Assembly: GCA_964478425.1 (NCBI GenBank) | Contig: CAYZIB010000003.1 | Coordinates: 1-64,000, forward strand | Length of the DNA stretch: 64,000 nucleotides | Source of the DNA: CAYZIB01 sp964478425 | Lineage (GTDB): Bacteria; Bacillota_I; Bacilli_A; Acholeplasmatales; WRBM01 | Direction of reading: 5' to 3' | In this document: positions 34,981 to 44,794 of the stretch, in pieces | Numbering within the stretch: the stretch's first letter is position 1 | Layout: every line of letters starts with the position of its first letter | Translations under genes and position numbers: made by a program | The notes under the pieces: generated by a model | Told to the model about the DNA's origin: nothing | Database searches by the model: none | Seen by the model: the letters and a program-made list of their open reading frames with translations, nothing else

Positions 34981-36708
34981 ATGAAATATATATTAAGTTT
35001 AATTAAAAAAGATAAAATAAAAGCTATTTTATCTCCGACTTTTAAATTAATTGAAGCTGTTTTAGAATTATTAATCCCATTAGTTATTGCTTCATTGATT
35101 GATAATGGTATTAAATTAAATAATCATGAGCATGTTATTAAAATGGGTGTTTTACTTGTTATATTACCAATTATAGGGTTATTGTTTTCATTGACAGCAC
35201 AATATTTTGCTGCTGTATGTGCAGTTAATGTATCTAAAAATATGAGACATGATTTATTTAATAAGATACAATCATTATCGTTTAATGAATATGACAAAAT
35301 TGGAACAAGCAAATTAATAACAATCATAACAAGCGATGTAAATCAAATTCAAGTAGGAGTTAATTTAACATTAAGATTATTATTAAGAAGTCCGATTGTA
35401 GTTTTAGGATCAACTATAATGGCTTTTGTAGTTAATATAAAATTAGGATTAATTTTTTTAGTAGTAACTATTTTATTGTGGATAATAATTTATTTTATTA
35501 TGAATAAAACTATTCCAATGCATCAAACTGTTCAAAAAGCATTAGATAAAGTATTAAAATCTACAAGAGAAAATTTAACAGGTGTTAGAGTTATTAGAAG
35601 TTTTAATAATGAAGAAAAAGAAGAATTAGAGTTTAATAATTATTTAAATGAATTAAATTATAGTCAAATAAATGTTGGTAAAATATCTGCTTTACTTAAT
35701 CCTATTACTTATTTATTATTAAATATAGCAATCATTATATTAATTTATTTAGGAGCAATCGAAGTAAATATTGGAAATTTAACTCAAGGAAAAGTTATTG
35801 CATTATATGATTATATGTCACTTTTTTTAGTTGAATTAATTAAATTTGCTAACTTATTAATTAATGTTAATAAAGCAATAGCTTCAAGTAAGAGAGTAAC
35901 AGAAATAGTTAATTTAAAATCAAGTTTAAATTTTAATAATAACAAAAATGAAAATAAAAATGGTTTTATTGTTTTTGATAATGTTTCATTAACATATAAA
36001 AATAGTGTTAAAGAATCTTTAAAAAATATAACTTTTCAAGTTAATAAAGGCGAAACAGTTGGAATAATAGGTTCAACTGGAAGTGGGAAAACTAGTTTAG
36101 TTAATTTAATAGGTCATTTTTATGATGCAACTAAAGGTACAGTTTATGTTGATTATAAAGATGTAAAATCATATGACTTAACAAGCTTAAGAGATAAAAT
36201 AGGTTATGTATTACAAAAACCAGTATTATTTAAAGGAACAATCAAAGAAAATTTAAAATGGGGAAATAAAAATGCATCTGATGAAGAAATAATAGAAAGT
36301 ATTAATTTATCTTGTGCTAGTGAAATTCTTTTAAAAAAAGAAGATGGAATTAATAGTATAATTGAAAGTAATGGAAAAAACTTAAGTGGTGGTCAAAAAC
36401 AAAGATTAAGTATTTCTAGAGCCCTAATTAAGAAACCTGAAATATTAATATTAGATGATTCAACTTCAGCTTTAGATTATAAAACAGAATCAATAGTTAG
36501 ATCAAATTTAAATAATTTGAAAGGAAAAATAACTATTTTTATTGTTTCTCAAAGAACTACTTCGATAAAACATGCAGATAAAATAATTGTTTTAGAAAAA
36601 GGAGAAATGGTTGGATATGGAACACATCTAGAATTATTAAATAATTGTCCTATTTATAAAGAAATACATGAAACATGTGTTAATATGGAGGGTAAAAATG
36701 AAAAATAA
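34981..36708 (+). CDS. Heterodimeric ABC exporter subunit with degenerate ATP site
   Basis: It encodes 575 residues from ATG 34981, one base after the previous stop. Upstream in-frame starts lie inside the acetyltransferase gene. Six membrane helices (about 15-300) are followed by a nucleotide-binding domain. Walker A GSTGSGKTS (about 364-372) and the signature LSGGQKQR (about 468) are intact. The Walker B glutamate is Asp (LILDDSTS, about 494) and the H-loop His is Gln (VSQRT, about 521). This is the hallmark of the non-catalytic half of LmrCD/BmrCD-like exporters. The partner is the next gene. Confidence 0.93.
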   Translation: MKYILSLIKKDKIKAILSPTFKLIEAVLELLIPLVIASLIDNGIKLNNHEHVIKMGVLLVILPIIGLLFSLTAQYFAAVCAVNVSKNMRHDLFNKIQSLSFNEYDKIGTSKLITIITSDVNQIQVGVNLTLRLLLRSPIVVLGSTIMAFVVNIKLGLIFLVVTILLWIIIYFIMNKTIPMHQTVQKALDKVLKSTRENLTGVRVIRSFNNEEKEELEFNNYLNELNYSQINVGKISALLNPITYLLLNIAIIILIYLGAIEVNIGNLTQGKVIALYDYMSLFLVELIKFANLLINVNKAIASSKRVTEIVNLKSSLNFNNNKNENKNGFIVFDNVSLTYKNSVKESLKNITFQVNKGETVGIIGSTGSGKTSLVNLIGHFYDATKGTVYVDYKDVKSYDLTSLRDKIGYVLQKPVLFKGTIKENLKWGNKNASDEEIIESINLSCASEILLKKEDGINSIIESNGKNLSGGQKQRLSISRALIKKPEILILDDSTSALDYKTESIVRSNLNNLKGKITIFIVSQRTTSIKHADKIIVLEKGEMVGYGTHLELLNNCPIYKEIHETCVNMEGKNEK

Positions 36709-38431
36709 TACTTTAAAAAAATTATTTGCATATTTAAAAGACTTTAAATATAAAATTACTTTATCCTTATTACTTTCAATTATTATTGTTGCTTCAACTA
36801 TAATTTTACCAATTATTATAGGTAATTCTATTGATTTGATTATTGAAAAAAATAATGTTGATTTTGTTAATCTAAAAATAAATATTATTTATATGTTTGT
36901 AATAATAATTATTACATCTATAACCAAATTTTTATTAGATTATTTAAACAATAGTATAACATTTAGTGTTAGTAAAAAATTAAGAAGTAATTTAATAAAT
37001 AAAATTCAAAAATTACCATTATCATATTTAGATACCCATGAAACAGGTAGTATAGTTTCAACTATCATTAATGATGTTGAAACATTTCAAGATGGGTTAT
37101 TATTAGGATTTCAACAATTTTTTACAGCAATATTAACTATTTTATCAATTTTAGTTATTATGGTTCATTATAATTTATATATTGCTTTAGTAGTTGTATT
37201 ATTAACTCCTTTATCAATTTTTATATCTAAATTTATTTCTAAGAGAGTTTATCATAAATTTAAAGAACAAGCTAATTTAAGAGCAAATCAAACAGCGTTT
37301 ATTGAATCAATGATTAATAATCAAAAAGTTGTTCATGCATATAATCATCAAGATGATAATTTAAAGGAATTTGATTTAAATAATGAAATTTTAGCTGATG
37401 TAATGTTAAAAGCAACATTTTATTCAGCATTAACCAATCCATTTACTAGGTTTGTTAATGCAATGGTTTATGCAGCAGTTGCTTTATTAGGAGCAATTTT
37501 AATTTTTAGTGGGAAATATGATTTGACAATTGGAATATTAACTATATTATTAAGTTATGCAAGTCAGTATGCAAAACCATTTAATGAAATTAGTAGTGTT
37601 ATAACTGAAATGCAAAATGCATTTGCATGTATAAATCGAATATTTAATTTATTAGAATTAGAAGAAATGGAAAATGAAAATAATTTATTAAATGTTAACC
37701 TAAAAGGTGATGTTTTAATTAAAAATGCTTATTTTAGTTATGATCCTAATAAACCTTTAATTACAGATTTTAATATAGATATTAAATGTGGACAAAAAGT
37801 AGCAATCGTAGGACCTACTGGATGTGGTAAAACAACTTTAATTAATTTATTAATGAAATTTTATAAATTGAATAGTGGTAATATTTATTTTGATGGTATT
37901 GGAATAGATGAAATAAAAAAAGAAAGTTTAAGAAATAATATTGGAATGGTTTTGCAAGATACATGGTTAAAAAGTGGTACTATAAAAGAAAATATTTGTT
38001 TTGGTAAATCTGATGCAAGTGATTTAGAGATTTATGAAGCGTTAGAACTTGCAAATTGTATGTCTTTTATTGAAAAATTACCTGATGGTATAAATACATC
38101 ATTAAATGAAAATGGTGGAATGTTATCTGAAGGACAAAAACAATTATTATGTATTGCTAGACTAATGATTTTAAAACCAAAAATTTTAATTTTAGATGAG
38201 GCAACATCTAATATTGATACAAGAACAGAAATTAAAACTCAAAAAGCTTTTAATTTATTAATGAAAGATAAAACAACTTTTATTGTTGCACATAGATTAA
38301 GTACAATTAAAAATGCTGATATTATAATAGTATTAAATGATGGACATATTATGGAAATAGGTAATCATGAAACACTTATTAATAATAAAGGTTTTTATTA
38401 TGAACTTTACATGTCACAATTTCAAAATTAA
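36698..38431 (+). CDS. Heterodimeric ABC exporter subunit with catalytic ATP site
   Basis: It encodes 577 residues from ATG 36698 behind GGAGGG, overlapping the partner gene by 11 bp. Six membrane helices are followed by a nucleotide-binding domain with Walker A GPTGCGKTT (about 371), a full Walker B with glutamate (LILDEATS) and an H-loop AHRLS. The signature, however, is LSEGQ rather than LSGGQ (about 475). It therefore complements the upstream subunit: one competent site from this Walker B plus the partner's signature, and one degenerate site. Lipid or drug export is likely. Confidence 0.93.
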   Translation: MKNNTLKKLFAYLKDFKYKITLSLLLSIIIVASTIILPIIIGNSIDLIIEKNNVDFVNLKINIIYMFVIIIITSITKFLLDYLNNSITFSVSKKLRSNLINKIQKLPLSYLDTHETGSIVSTIINDVETFQDGLLLGFQQFFTAILTILSILVIMVHYNLYIALVVVLLTPLSIFISKFISKRVYHKFKEQANLRANQTAFIESMINNQKVVHAYNHQDDNLKEFDLNNEILADVMLKATFYSALTNPFTRFVNAMVYAAVALLGAILIFSGKYDLTIGILTILLSYASQYAKPFNEISSVITEMQNAFACINRIFNLLELEEMENENNLLNVNLKGDVLIKNAYFSYDPNKPLITDFNIDIKCGQKVAIVGPTGCGKTTLINLLMKFYKLNSGNIYFDGIGIDEIKKESLRNNIGMVLQDTWLKSGTIKENICFGKSDASDLEIYEALELANCMSFIEKLPDGINTSLNENGGMLSEGQKQLLCIARLMILKPKILILDEATSNIDTRTEIKTQKAFNLLMKDKTTFIVAHRLSTIKNADIIIVLNDGHIMEIGNHETLINNKGFYYELYMSQFQN

Positions 38432-38459
38432 ATAAATGTTTAGGCATTTATTTTTTTGT
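38430..38459 (+). terminator. Rho-independent terminator
   Basis: The stem AAATAAATG (38430-38438) / CATTTATTT (38445-38453) with a 6-nt loop is followed by a T-run. It starts within the exporter's stop codon. Confidence 0.7.
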
Positions 38460-38502
38460 TTTAAAAGAAAACATTTACATTTTTAAAAATAAAATTTTGA
38501 TG

Positions 38503-38556
38503 TTGAAAATTAATTGATTTATGATATACTTAAATCGGTAAAAAAATACCGGTAAA
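38503..38556 (+). promoter_or_regulatory. Promoter and operator-like inverted repeat before rex
   Basis: TTGAAA (38503-38508), a 16-bp spacer and an extended -10 TGATATACT (TATACT 38525-38530) form a strong promoter. Just downstream is CGGTA (38536-38540), six As, and TACCG (38547-38551), and CGGTAAAT is repeated at 38550-38557. A repressor here would block the rex-adhE-hydrogenase unit. It does not match the classical Rex box (TTGTGAA...TTCACAA). Confidence 0.6.
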
Positions 38557-38580
38557 TAAATATCGAAAGAATGTGATAGT

Positions 38581-39216
38581 TTGAAAGAAAAAAATGCATC
38601 AAAAAATCAATTGCGAAGACTACCTTTTTATTTATCATATTTAAGAGAAAAAGAAAAAGAAGGAGTAGAAGTTATATCTTCACCTATAATTGCTGCAAGC
38701 CTTAATTTGAGCGAAGAGCAAGTAAGAAAAGATCTTAATTTGGTAAGTAGTAGAAGTGGAAAGCCTAAAATAGGGCGAGATATTAAATTGTTAATATTTG
38801 ATATTGAAGAGTATTTAGGTTATCGTGATTCAAGAAAAGCTATATTAGTAGGTGCAGGTCACTTAGGTAGAGCATTAATGGCACATGATGGATTTAAATC
38901 TTATGGACTTGATATTGTGTGTGCTTTTGATAATGATATTAATAAATCAAATTGCATTTTTCATGGGAAAAATATTTATCCGATGAATGAATTAGAAGAA
39001 AAATTAAAAGAATTAAATATTCATATAGGAATTATTACAGTTCCTCAAAAGTATGCTCAAGGAATATGTGATTTATTAGTTAAATGTGGGGTAAAAGGAA
39101 TTTGGAATTTTACATCTCAAGTATTAGATGTTCCAGATGGGATTATAGTTCAAAACGAAAATATGGCATCAAGTTTAGCTGTACTTTCTAATAAACTTAA
39201 AGAAACATTATATTAA
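38581..39216 (+). CDS. rex: Redox-sensing transcriptional repressor Rex
   Basis: Rex senses the NADH/NAD+ ratio and represses fermentation genes. The 211 residues start at TTG 38581, which fits the family N-terminus. Residues 10-60 form the winged helix (SPIIAASLNLSEEQVRKDLN), and the Rossmann part has ILVGAGHLGRAL. GIWNFTSQVLDVP is the usual C-terminal block. It is followed 14 bp later by adhE, a classic Rex target, so it probably autoregulates the unit. Confidence 0.95.
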   Translation: MKEKNASKNQLRRLPFYLSYLREKEKEGVEVISSPIIAASLNLSEEQVRKDLNLVSSRSGKPKIGRDIKLLIFDIEEYLGYRDSRKAILVGAGHLGRALMAHDGFKSYGLDIVCAFDNDINKSNCIFHGKNIYPMNELEEKLKELNIHIGIITVPQKYAQGICDLLVKCGVKGIWNFTSQVLDVPDGIIVQNENMASSLAVLSNKLKETLY

Positions 39217-39230
39217 TAAGGAGAATTAAG

Positions 39231-41831
39231 ATGGAAGAAATAAATGTTAATGAAATGATTGATACTTTAGTTAAAAAGGCTAATGTTGCATTAGAAGAAT
39301 TTAGAACATTAAATCAAGAACAAGTAAATTATATTGTTGCTAAATGTAGTGTTGCTGGTTTAGATCATCATGGACAACTTGCCCAAAGTGCAATCGAAGA
39401 AACTAAAAGAGGAGTATTCGAAGATAAAGCAACAAAAAATTTATTTGCATGTGAATATGTAGTTAATAATATGAGATATTTGAAAACTGCAGGAATAATA
39501 AGTGAAGATAGTGTAACTGGAATTGTAGAAGTAGCAGATCCAGTTGGTGTTGTATGTGGAGTTACACCAGTAACAAACCCAACTTCTACTGTTATTTTTA
39601 AATCTTTAATTTGTTTAAAAACAAGAAATCCGATTATTTTTGGATTCCATCCAAGTGCACAACAATGTTCAAAAGAAGCAGCCAAAATTATTTATGATGC
39701 AGCTATAAAAGCTGGTGCACCTAAAAATTGTATTCAATGGATTGAATATCCTTCAATGGAAGCAACAAGTGCTTTAATGAATCATCCAAATGTTGCAACT
39801 ATTTTAGCAACAGGTGGAAATGCAATGGTTAAAGCTGCATATTCTTGTGGTAAACCTGCATTAGGTGTTGGTGCTGGTAATGTTCCTTCATACATTGAAA
39901 AAACTGCTAAAATTAAACAAGCTGTTAATGATATTGTATTAAGTAAAACATTTGATAATGGTATGATTTGTGCTTCAGAACAAGCAGTAATTGTTGATAA
40001 AGAAATTTATAAAGAAGTAATTTCTGAATTTGAAAAATATCATGCATATTTTGTATCAAAAGAAGAAAAATCATTATTAGAAAAATATATGTTTGGTTTA
40101 AAAACAGATCCAAAAGATGTAAATGCTACTTTAAATCCAAATATTGTTGGAAAAAGTGCAAGCTGGATTGCAAAAGAAGCAGGATTTAATGTTCCTGATA
40201 ATACAACAATTTTAATTGCACAATGTAAAGAAGTAGGTCCTAATGAACCATTAACAAGAGAAAAATTATCACCAGTATTAGCTTTCTTAAAAGCTGAAAA
40301 TACAAATGATGGTATTTCTAAAGCATGTAAAATGGTTGAATTTAATGGTTTAGGTCATAGTGCAGCTATTCATACTGAAAGTAAAGAAATTAGTGAAGAA
40401 TTTGGTAAACAAGTTAAAGCAATGCGTGTAATTTGGAATTCTCCTTCAACATTTGGTGGAATTGGAAATGTATATAACTCATTTTTACCTTCATTAACAC
40501 TTGGATGTGGTTCTTATGGGAAAAACTCAGTAGGTGGTAATGTTAGTGCTGTTAACTTATTAAATATTAAAAAAATTGGAAAGAGAAGAAATAATATGCA
40601 ATGGTTTAAAGTACCTTCAAAAATTTATTTTGAAAGAAATTCAATCGAATATTTAAAAGATATGCGTGAAATTAATAAAGCATTTGTGGTTACTGATAGA
40701 AGTATGGTTGATTTAGGATATGTAAATAAAGTTACAGAACAATTAAATTTAAGATTAAATACTGTTCAAGTTCAATTATTCTGTGATGTTGAACCAGATC
40801 CAGATATTACAACAGTAAAAAGAGGACTAGAATTAATGGAATCATTTAGACCAGATGTTATAATTGCTCTTGGTGGTGGTTCTGTTATGGATGCTGCTAA
40901 AGGTATGTGGTTATTCTATGAACATCCTGAAGTAAACTTTGATGATTTAAAACAAAAATTTATGGATATAAGAAAAAGAGCATTTAAATATCCTGAATTA
41001 GGTAAAAAAAGTAAATTAGTATGTATTCCTACTACATCAGGAACAGGTAGTGAAGTTACTCCGTTTGCTGTAATAAGTAATAAAGCTGAAAATCGTAAAT
41101 ACCCATTAGCAGATTATTCATTAACACCAACTGTTGCAATCTGTGATCCAGAATTTACAACAAGCTTACCTGCAGGTGTTACTGCAGATACAGGAATGGA
41201 TGTATTAACACATGCAATAGAAGCATATGTTTCTGTGCTTGCAAGTGATTTTACCGATGGTCTTGCATTACAAGCAATTCAAATGGTATTTGAATATTTA
41301 CCTAGAGCTGTAAAAAACGGTAAAAATGATTTAGAAGCTAGAGAAAAAATGCATAATGCATCAACTATAGCTGGTATGGCGTTTGCTAATGCATTTTTAG
41401 GAATGAATCACTCATTAGCACATAAAATAGGTGCTGAATTCCATGTACCTCATGGTAAAGCAAATGCTATATTATTACCACATGTTATAAGATATAATGG
41501 AATTGTGCCTGAAAAATTATCAGTATGGCCAAAATATGATTATTATAAAGCAAATTTAAAATATCAAAAAATTGCGATGCTTTTAGGACTTCCAGCAAGT
41601 ACTCCTGAAGAAGGTGTTGAAAGTTTAGTAAGTGCTGTTATGTCATTAGCAAAAGAAATTGGCATTAACATGAATTTTGAATCTACTGGTATTAAAGAAG
41701 AAGATTGGAATGCTAGTTTAAGAAAAATTGCATTATTAGCTTATGAAGATCAATGTTCACCAGCTAATCCAAAAGTACCTATGATTGAAGATATGATTGA
41801 AATATTGAAAAAATCTTATAAAGGAAATTAA
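39231..41831 (+). CDS. adhE: Bifunctional acetaldehyde-CoA/alcohol dehydrogenase AdhE
   Basis: It converts acetyl-CoA to ethanol in two NADH-consuming steps. The 866 residues contain an N-terminal aldehyde dehydrogenase with the nucleophile in NGMICASE (Cys247), then a linker. The C-terminal iron alcohol dehydrogenase carries PTTSGTGSEVTPF, MDVLTHAIEAYVS and GMNHSLAHKIGAEFHVPHGK with the iron-binding histidines. AAGGAG precedes the ATG. It is cotranscribed with rex and probably the hydrogenase. Confidence 0.97.
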   Translation: MEEINVNEMIDTLVKKANVALEEFRTLNQEQVNYIVAKCSVAGLDHHGQLAQSAIEETKRGVFEDKATKNLFACEYVVNNMRYLKTAGIISEDSVTGIVEVADPVGVVCGVTPVTNPTSTVIFKSLICLKTRNPIIFGFHPSAQQCSKEAAKIIYDAAIKAGAPKNCIQWIEYPSMEATSALMNHPNVATILATGGNAMVKAAYSCGKPALGVGAGNVPSYIEKTAKIKQAVNDIVLSKTFDNGMICASEQAVIVDKEIYKEVISEFEKYHAYFVSKEEKSLLEKYMFGLKTDPKDVNATLNPNIVGKSASWIAKEAGFNVPDNTTILIAQCKEVGPNEPLTREKLSPVLAFLKAENTNDGISKACKMVEFNGLGHSAAIHTESKEISEEFGKQVKAMRVIWNSPSTFGGIGNVYNSFLPSLTLGCGSYGKNSVGGNVSAVNLLNIKKIGKRRNNMQWFKVPSKIYFERNSIEYLKDMREINKAFVVTDRSMVDLGYVNKVTEQLNLRLNTVQVQLFCDVEPDPDITTVKRGLELMESFRPDVIIALGGGSVMDAAKGMWLFYEHPEVNFDDLKQKFMDIRKRAFKYPELGKKSKLVCIPTTSGTGSEVTPFAVISNKAENRKYPLADYSLTPTVAICDPEFTTSLPAGVTADTGMDVLTHAIEAYVSVLASDFTDGLALQAIQMVFEYLPRAVKNGKNDLEAREKMHNASTIAGMAFANAFLGMNHSLAHKIGAEFHVPHGKANAILLPHVIRYNGIVPEKLSVWPKYDYYKANLKYQKIAMLLGLPASTPEEGVESLVSAVMSLAKEIGINMNFESTGIKEEDWNASLRKIALLAYEDQCSPANPKVPMIEDMIEILKKSYKGN

Positions 41832-41851
41832 TTTTAGGGAGGTTTTAAAAA

Positions 41852-43255
41852 ATGCGTAAATTTGATACAGAAGTTCAATATCTTAAATATCGCGTTTTAA
41901 AATCTGTTTCTAAAATGGCATTTGATAATACATTAGTAAAAGGATTATCAGATATTCCAAAAGAAATTATACCTGGGCCAAAACCTAGTACAAGATGTTG
42001 CATATATAAAGAACGAGCAATAGTTAATGAAAGAGTTAAATTAGCATTGGGAGGGAATAAAAATAATCCTAATGTTATTGAAGTAATAGATATTGCTTGT
42101 GATGAATGCCCTGTTGCAGGATATAAAGTAAGTGATTCCTGCAGAGGGTGTATTGCTCATAGATGTGAAACTGTATGTAAGGTAGGAGCGATCTATTTTG
42201 ATAAAAATCAAAAAGCTCATATTGATAAAGATAAATGTATAGAATGTGGAGCATGTTCAAAAGTATGTCCATATTCAGCAATTACTAATAGTAAAAGACC
42301 ATGTGAAAATGCATGTAAAGTAGGAGCAATTAGTATGGATGCTAATAGGACAGCTTCTATTAATAATGATAAATGTATAGAATGTGGAGCATGTGTTTAT
42401 CAATGTCCATTTGGGGCTATAATGGATAAATCATTTATATTAGATGTTATTGAAATGTTAAAAACAGAAGAAGTATGTGCAATAATTGCTCCTTCTATTG
42501 CTGCTCAATTTACTCAAGTAACATTTAAACAAGTTATTACAGGAATAAAACAATTAGGGTTTAAGCATGTTTATGAGGCTGCGTTAGGCGCTGATTTAGT
42601 TAGTTATTATGAAGCAAAAGAATTAGTTGAAAAAGGATTTTTAACTACATCATGTTGTCCTGCGTTTGTTAATTATATTAAAAAATATTATCCTAATTTA
42701 GTTCCTAATATATCAAGTAACTTAAGTCCAATGGCAATTATGGGTAAAGTAATAAAAGAACAAAACCCGAATATTAAAACTGTTTTTATTGGACCTTGTA
42801 CAGCAAAAAAAGGCGAATTTAGAACTGATAAAGTAAAAAACTATATTGATTCAGTTATAACTTTTGAAGAATTATATGCATTATTTGGGGCTAAAAATAT
42901 TGAATTAGAAAGTTTAGAAGAAACAGAAATTAGTGATGCTACAGTATTTGGTAGATCATTTGCAAGATCTAATGGAGTTATTGAAGCTGTAAAAGAATCT
43001 ATTAAAGAACAAAATTTAGATTTTGATTTTAAACCAATAAGTTGTGATGGAATTGAAAATTTAAAAATTGCCTTATTAAAAGCTGGTAAGGGATTATTAC
43101 CTAATAATTTTATTGAAGGTATGGTATGTAATGGAGGTTGTATTGGTGGACCTTGTGCTGTTACTCATGCTTTAAAAGATAGAACTCAGATAGATAAATA
43201 TGCAAGCGAATCAAAAAAGAATAATATAATTGAGAACATTAAAAATATTAAATAA
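41852..43255 (+). CDS. Monomeric [FeFe] hydrogenase (group B-like)
   Basis: It makes H2 from reduced ferredoxin. The 467 residues contain an N-terminal cysteine-rich segment and several [4Fe-4S] motifs (CIECGACSKVCP and CIECGACVYQCP, plus a further Cys group between). The three H-cluster blocks follow: TSCCPAF, GPCTAKKGE and MVCNGGCIGGPC. The short form with this N-terminus matches the group B lineage found in gut anaerobes. GGGAGG precedes the ATG, 20 bp after adhE. Maturases HydEFG are not in this window. Confidence 0.9.
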   Translation: MRKFDTEVQYLKYRVLKSVSKMAFDNTLVKGLSDIPKEIIPGPKPSTRCCIYKERAIVNERVKLALGGNKNNPNVIEVIDIACDECPVAGYKVSDSCRGCIAHRCETVCKVGAIYFDKNQKAHIDKDKCIECGACSKVCPYSAITNSKRPCENACKVGAISMDANRTASINNDKCIECGACVYQCPFGAIMDKSFILDVIEMLKTEEVCAIIAPSIAAQFTQVTFKQVITGIKQLGFKHVYEAALGADLVSYYEAKELVEKGFLTTSCCPAFVNYIKKYYPNLVPNISSNLSPMAIMGKVIKEQNPNIKTVFIGPCTAKKGEFRTDKVKNYIDSVITFEELYALFGAKNIELESLEETEISDATVFGRSFARSNGVIEAVKESIKEQNLDFDFKPISCDGIENLKIALLKAGKGLLPNNFIEGMVCNGGCIGGPCAVTHALKDRTQIDKYASESKKNNIIENIKNIK

Positions 43256-43261
43256 AAAAAT

Positions 43262-43298
43262 AGAAAATGTAGAAAAAAAGTTTTACATTTTCTTTTTA
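43262..43298 (+). terminator. Rho-independent terminator
   Basis: The stem AGAAAATGTA (43262-43271) / TACATTTTCT (43284-43293) with a 12-nt loop is followed by Ts. Confidence 0.75.
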
Positions 43299-43389
43299 AT
43301 TATAATATGTTAAGATAATAACTTGATTTTATCTAGAAAAAAGGTTAAAATAAATAAGAATATTTTTATACAAAAAGGAGATTTAAATT

Positions 43390-43947
43390 ATGGCAATAGA
43401 AGCTGGAGATTTTAGAACAGGATTAACATTAATAATTGATGGTAAATTATATGTTGTTCTTGAATTTATGCATGTTAAACCTGGTAAAGGTGCTGCAATT
43501 TTAAAAACAAAATTAAAAGATTTAAGAACAGGAACAGTATTAGAAAGAAACTTTAATACAAACACTAAATTTGAACAAGCTTTAATCGAAACAAAGGCTT
43601 GCCAATATTCATATGAATCTGCAGGAACATATTATTTTATGGATATGGAATCATTTGATACATATGAAATACTTGGAGAAGTAATTGGTGATTGTAAATA
43701 TTATATTTTAGAAGGTATGGATATCAATTTACGCTTTTTTGAAAATGAAGTATTAGATATCGTATTACCTGATAAAGTAGAATTAGAAGTAACAGAAACT
43801 ACACCTGCAGTAGCAGGAGCATCTTCTACATCTACTAAAGATGCAGTACTTGAAACTGGATTAAGAATCAGAGTTCCTCAATTTATTAAAGAAGGAGATA
43901 AAGTTGTTATTTCAACTGCTGATGGTTCTTATTGCGGTAGAGCATAA
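43390..43947 (+). CDS. efp: Elongation factor P
   Basis: EF-P rescues ribosomes stalled at polyproline. The 185 residues have the three-domain length. The tip loop KPGKGAA places the functional Lys at 33. The C-terminal signature is TGLRIRVPQFIKEGDKVVIS. A promoter-like TTGATT...TAAAAT (43324-43351) and AAAGGAG precede it. The lysine modification genes are not in the window. Confidence 0.97.
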   Translation: MAIEAGDFRTGLTLIIDGKLYVVLEFMHVKPGKGAAILKTKLKDLRTGTVLERNFNTNTKFEQALIETKACQYSYESAGTYYFMDMESFDTYEILGEVIGDCKYYILEGMDINLRFFENEVLDIVLPDKVELEVTETTPAVAGASSTSTKDAVLETGLRIRVPQFIKEGDKVVISTADGSYCGRA

Positions 43948-43952
43948 TAACA

Positions 43953-44696
43953 ATGAATAAGGTTGTTTTAGTTACTGGTAGTAGCACGGGAATAGGTGCT
44001 GGTATTATATATGAACTTGCAAAATCAGGGTATGATTGTGTTATAAATTATAATAATTCTAAAGAAGAAGCATTTAAACTATTTGAAACAATAAAAAAAT
44101 TTAATGTTAGATGTTTAGTAATTAAATGTGATGTAAGCAATGAAAAAGAAGTAGAAAATATGTTTAATTTAATCGAAGATGAATTAGGTGGAGTTGACAT
44201 ATTAGTTAATAATGCAGCCTGTGATATACCTAATATTTTTAACCAAAAAAATGTTTCTGATTTTAAAAAAACATTAGATATTAACCTTATTGGTCCATTT
44301 TTAACAAGTAAAAGAGCAAAAAAATATATGATGGAAAAAAAATGGGGTAGAATTATAAATATTTCTTCAACAAATGGAATTAATACATATTATCCGATGG
44401 GTTTAGAATATGATGCATCAAAAGCAGGATTAAATTCATTAACTCATAATCTTGCTATAGAATTTGCACCATATGTTACTGTAAATGCTGTTTGTCCTGG
44501 ATTGATCAATACATATAATGAAATAAAAGATTACGATGATGAATTTATGCAAATGGAATTAGATAAAATTTTAGTAAGAAGAATTGGAAAAGTTGAAGAA
44601 GTAGCAAAATTAGTTAAATTTTTAATTAGTGATGATGCAAGTTATATTAATAATTCGATAATAAGAATTGATGGTGGACAATACAATAGTAATTAA
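43953..44696 (+). CDS. Short-chain dehydrogenase/reductase (FabG-like)
   Basis: It encodes 247 residues. The cofactor motif TGSSTGIGAGI is at the N-terminus, and NNAACD follows at about residue 90. The catalytic Ser is in INISSTNG, and Tyr and Lys lie in YDASKAG. The fold is that of 3-oxoacyl-ACP reductases, but the absence of other fatty acid genes makes the substrate uncertain. It is five bases from efp and has no good ribosome site of its own, so it is likely cotranscribed with efp. Confidence 0.88.
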   Translation: MNKVVLVTGSSTGIGAGIIYELAKSGYDCVINYNNSKEEAFKLFETIKKFNVRCLVIKCDVSNEKEVENMFNLIEDELGGVDILVNNAACDIPNIFNQKNVSDFKKTLDINLIGPFLTSKRAKKYMMEKKWGRIINISSTNGINTYYPMGLEYDASKAGLNSLTHNLAIEFAPYVTVNAVCPGLINTYNEIKDYDDEFMQMELDKILVRRIGKVEEVAKLVKFLISDDASYINNSIIRIDGGQYNSN

Positions 44697-44704
44697 AAAA
44701 TAAT

Positions 44705-44732
44705 TTGAAATTTTTAAAAAATTTGGTATAAT
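44705..44732 (+). promoter_or_regulatory. Promoter before the MATE gene leader
   Basis: TTGAAA (44705-44710), a 16-bp spacer and an extended -10 TGGTATAAT (TATAAT 44727-44732). Confidence 0.65.
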
Positions 44733-44752
44733 AAAAGTATCAATGTGTAACA

Positions 44753-44794
44753 AAAATGTGTAAATCCAATTGATTTGGATATACACATTTTTTT
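44753..44794 (+). terminator. Attenuator-like terminator in the leader of the MATE gene
   Basis: AAATGTGTAAATCCAA pairs with TTTGGATATACACATTT, with one or two imperfections and a small loop, followed by seven Ts. It lies between the promoter at 44705-44732 and the MATE start, so it would stop the pump's own transcript rather than that of the upstream gene only. AATGTGTAA occurs twice (near 44742 and 44755) and offers an alternative partner for the right arm. Confidence 0.65.
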
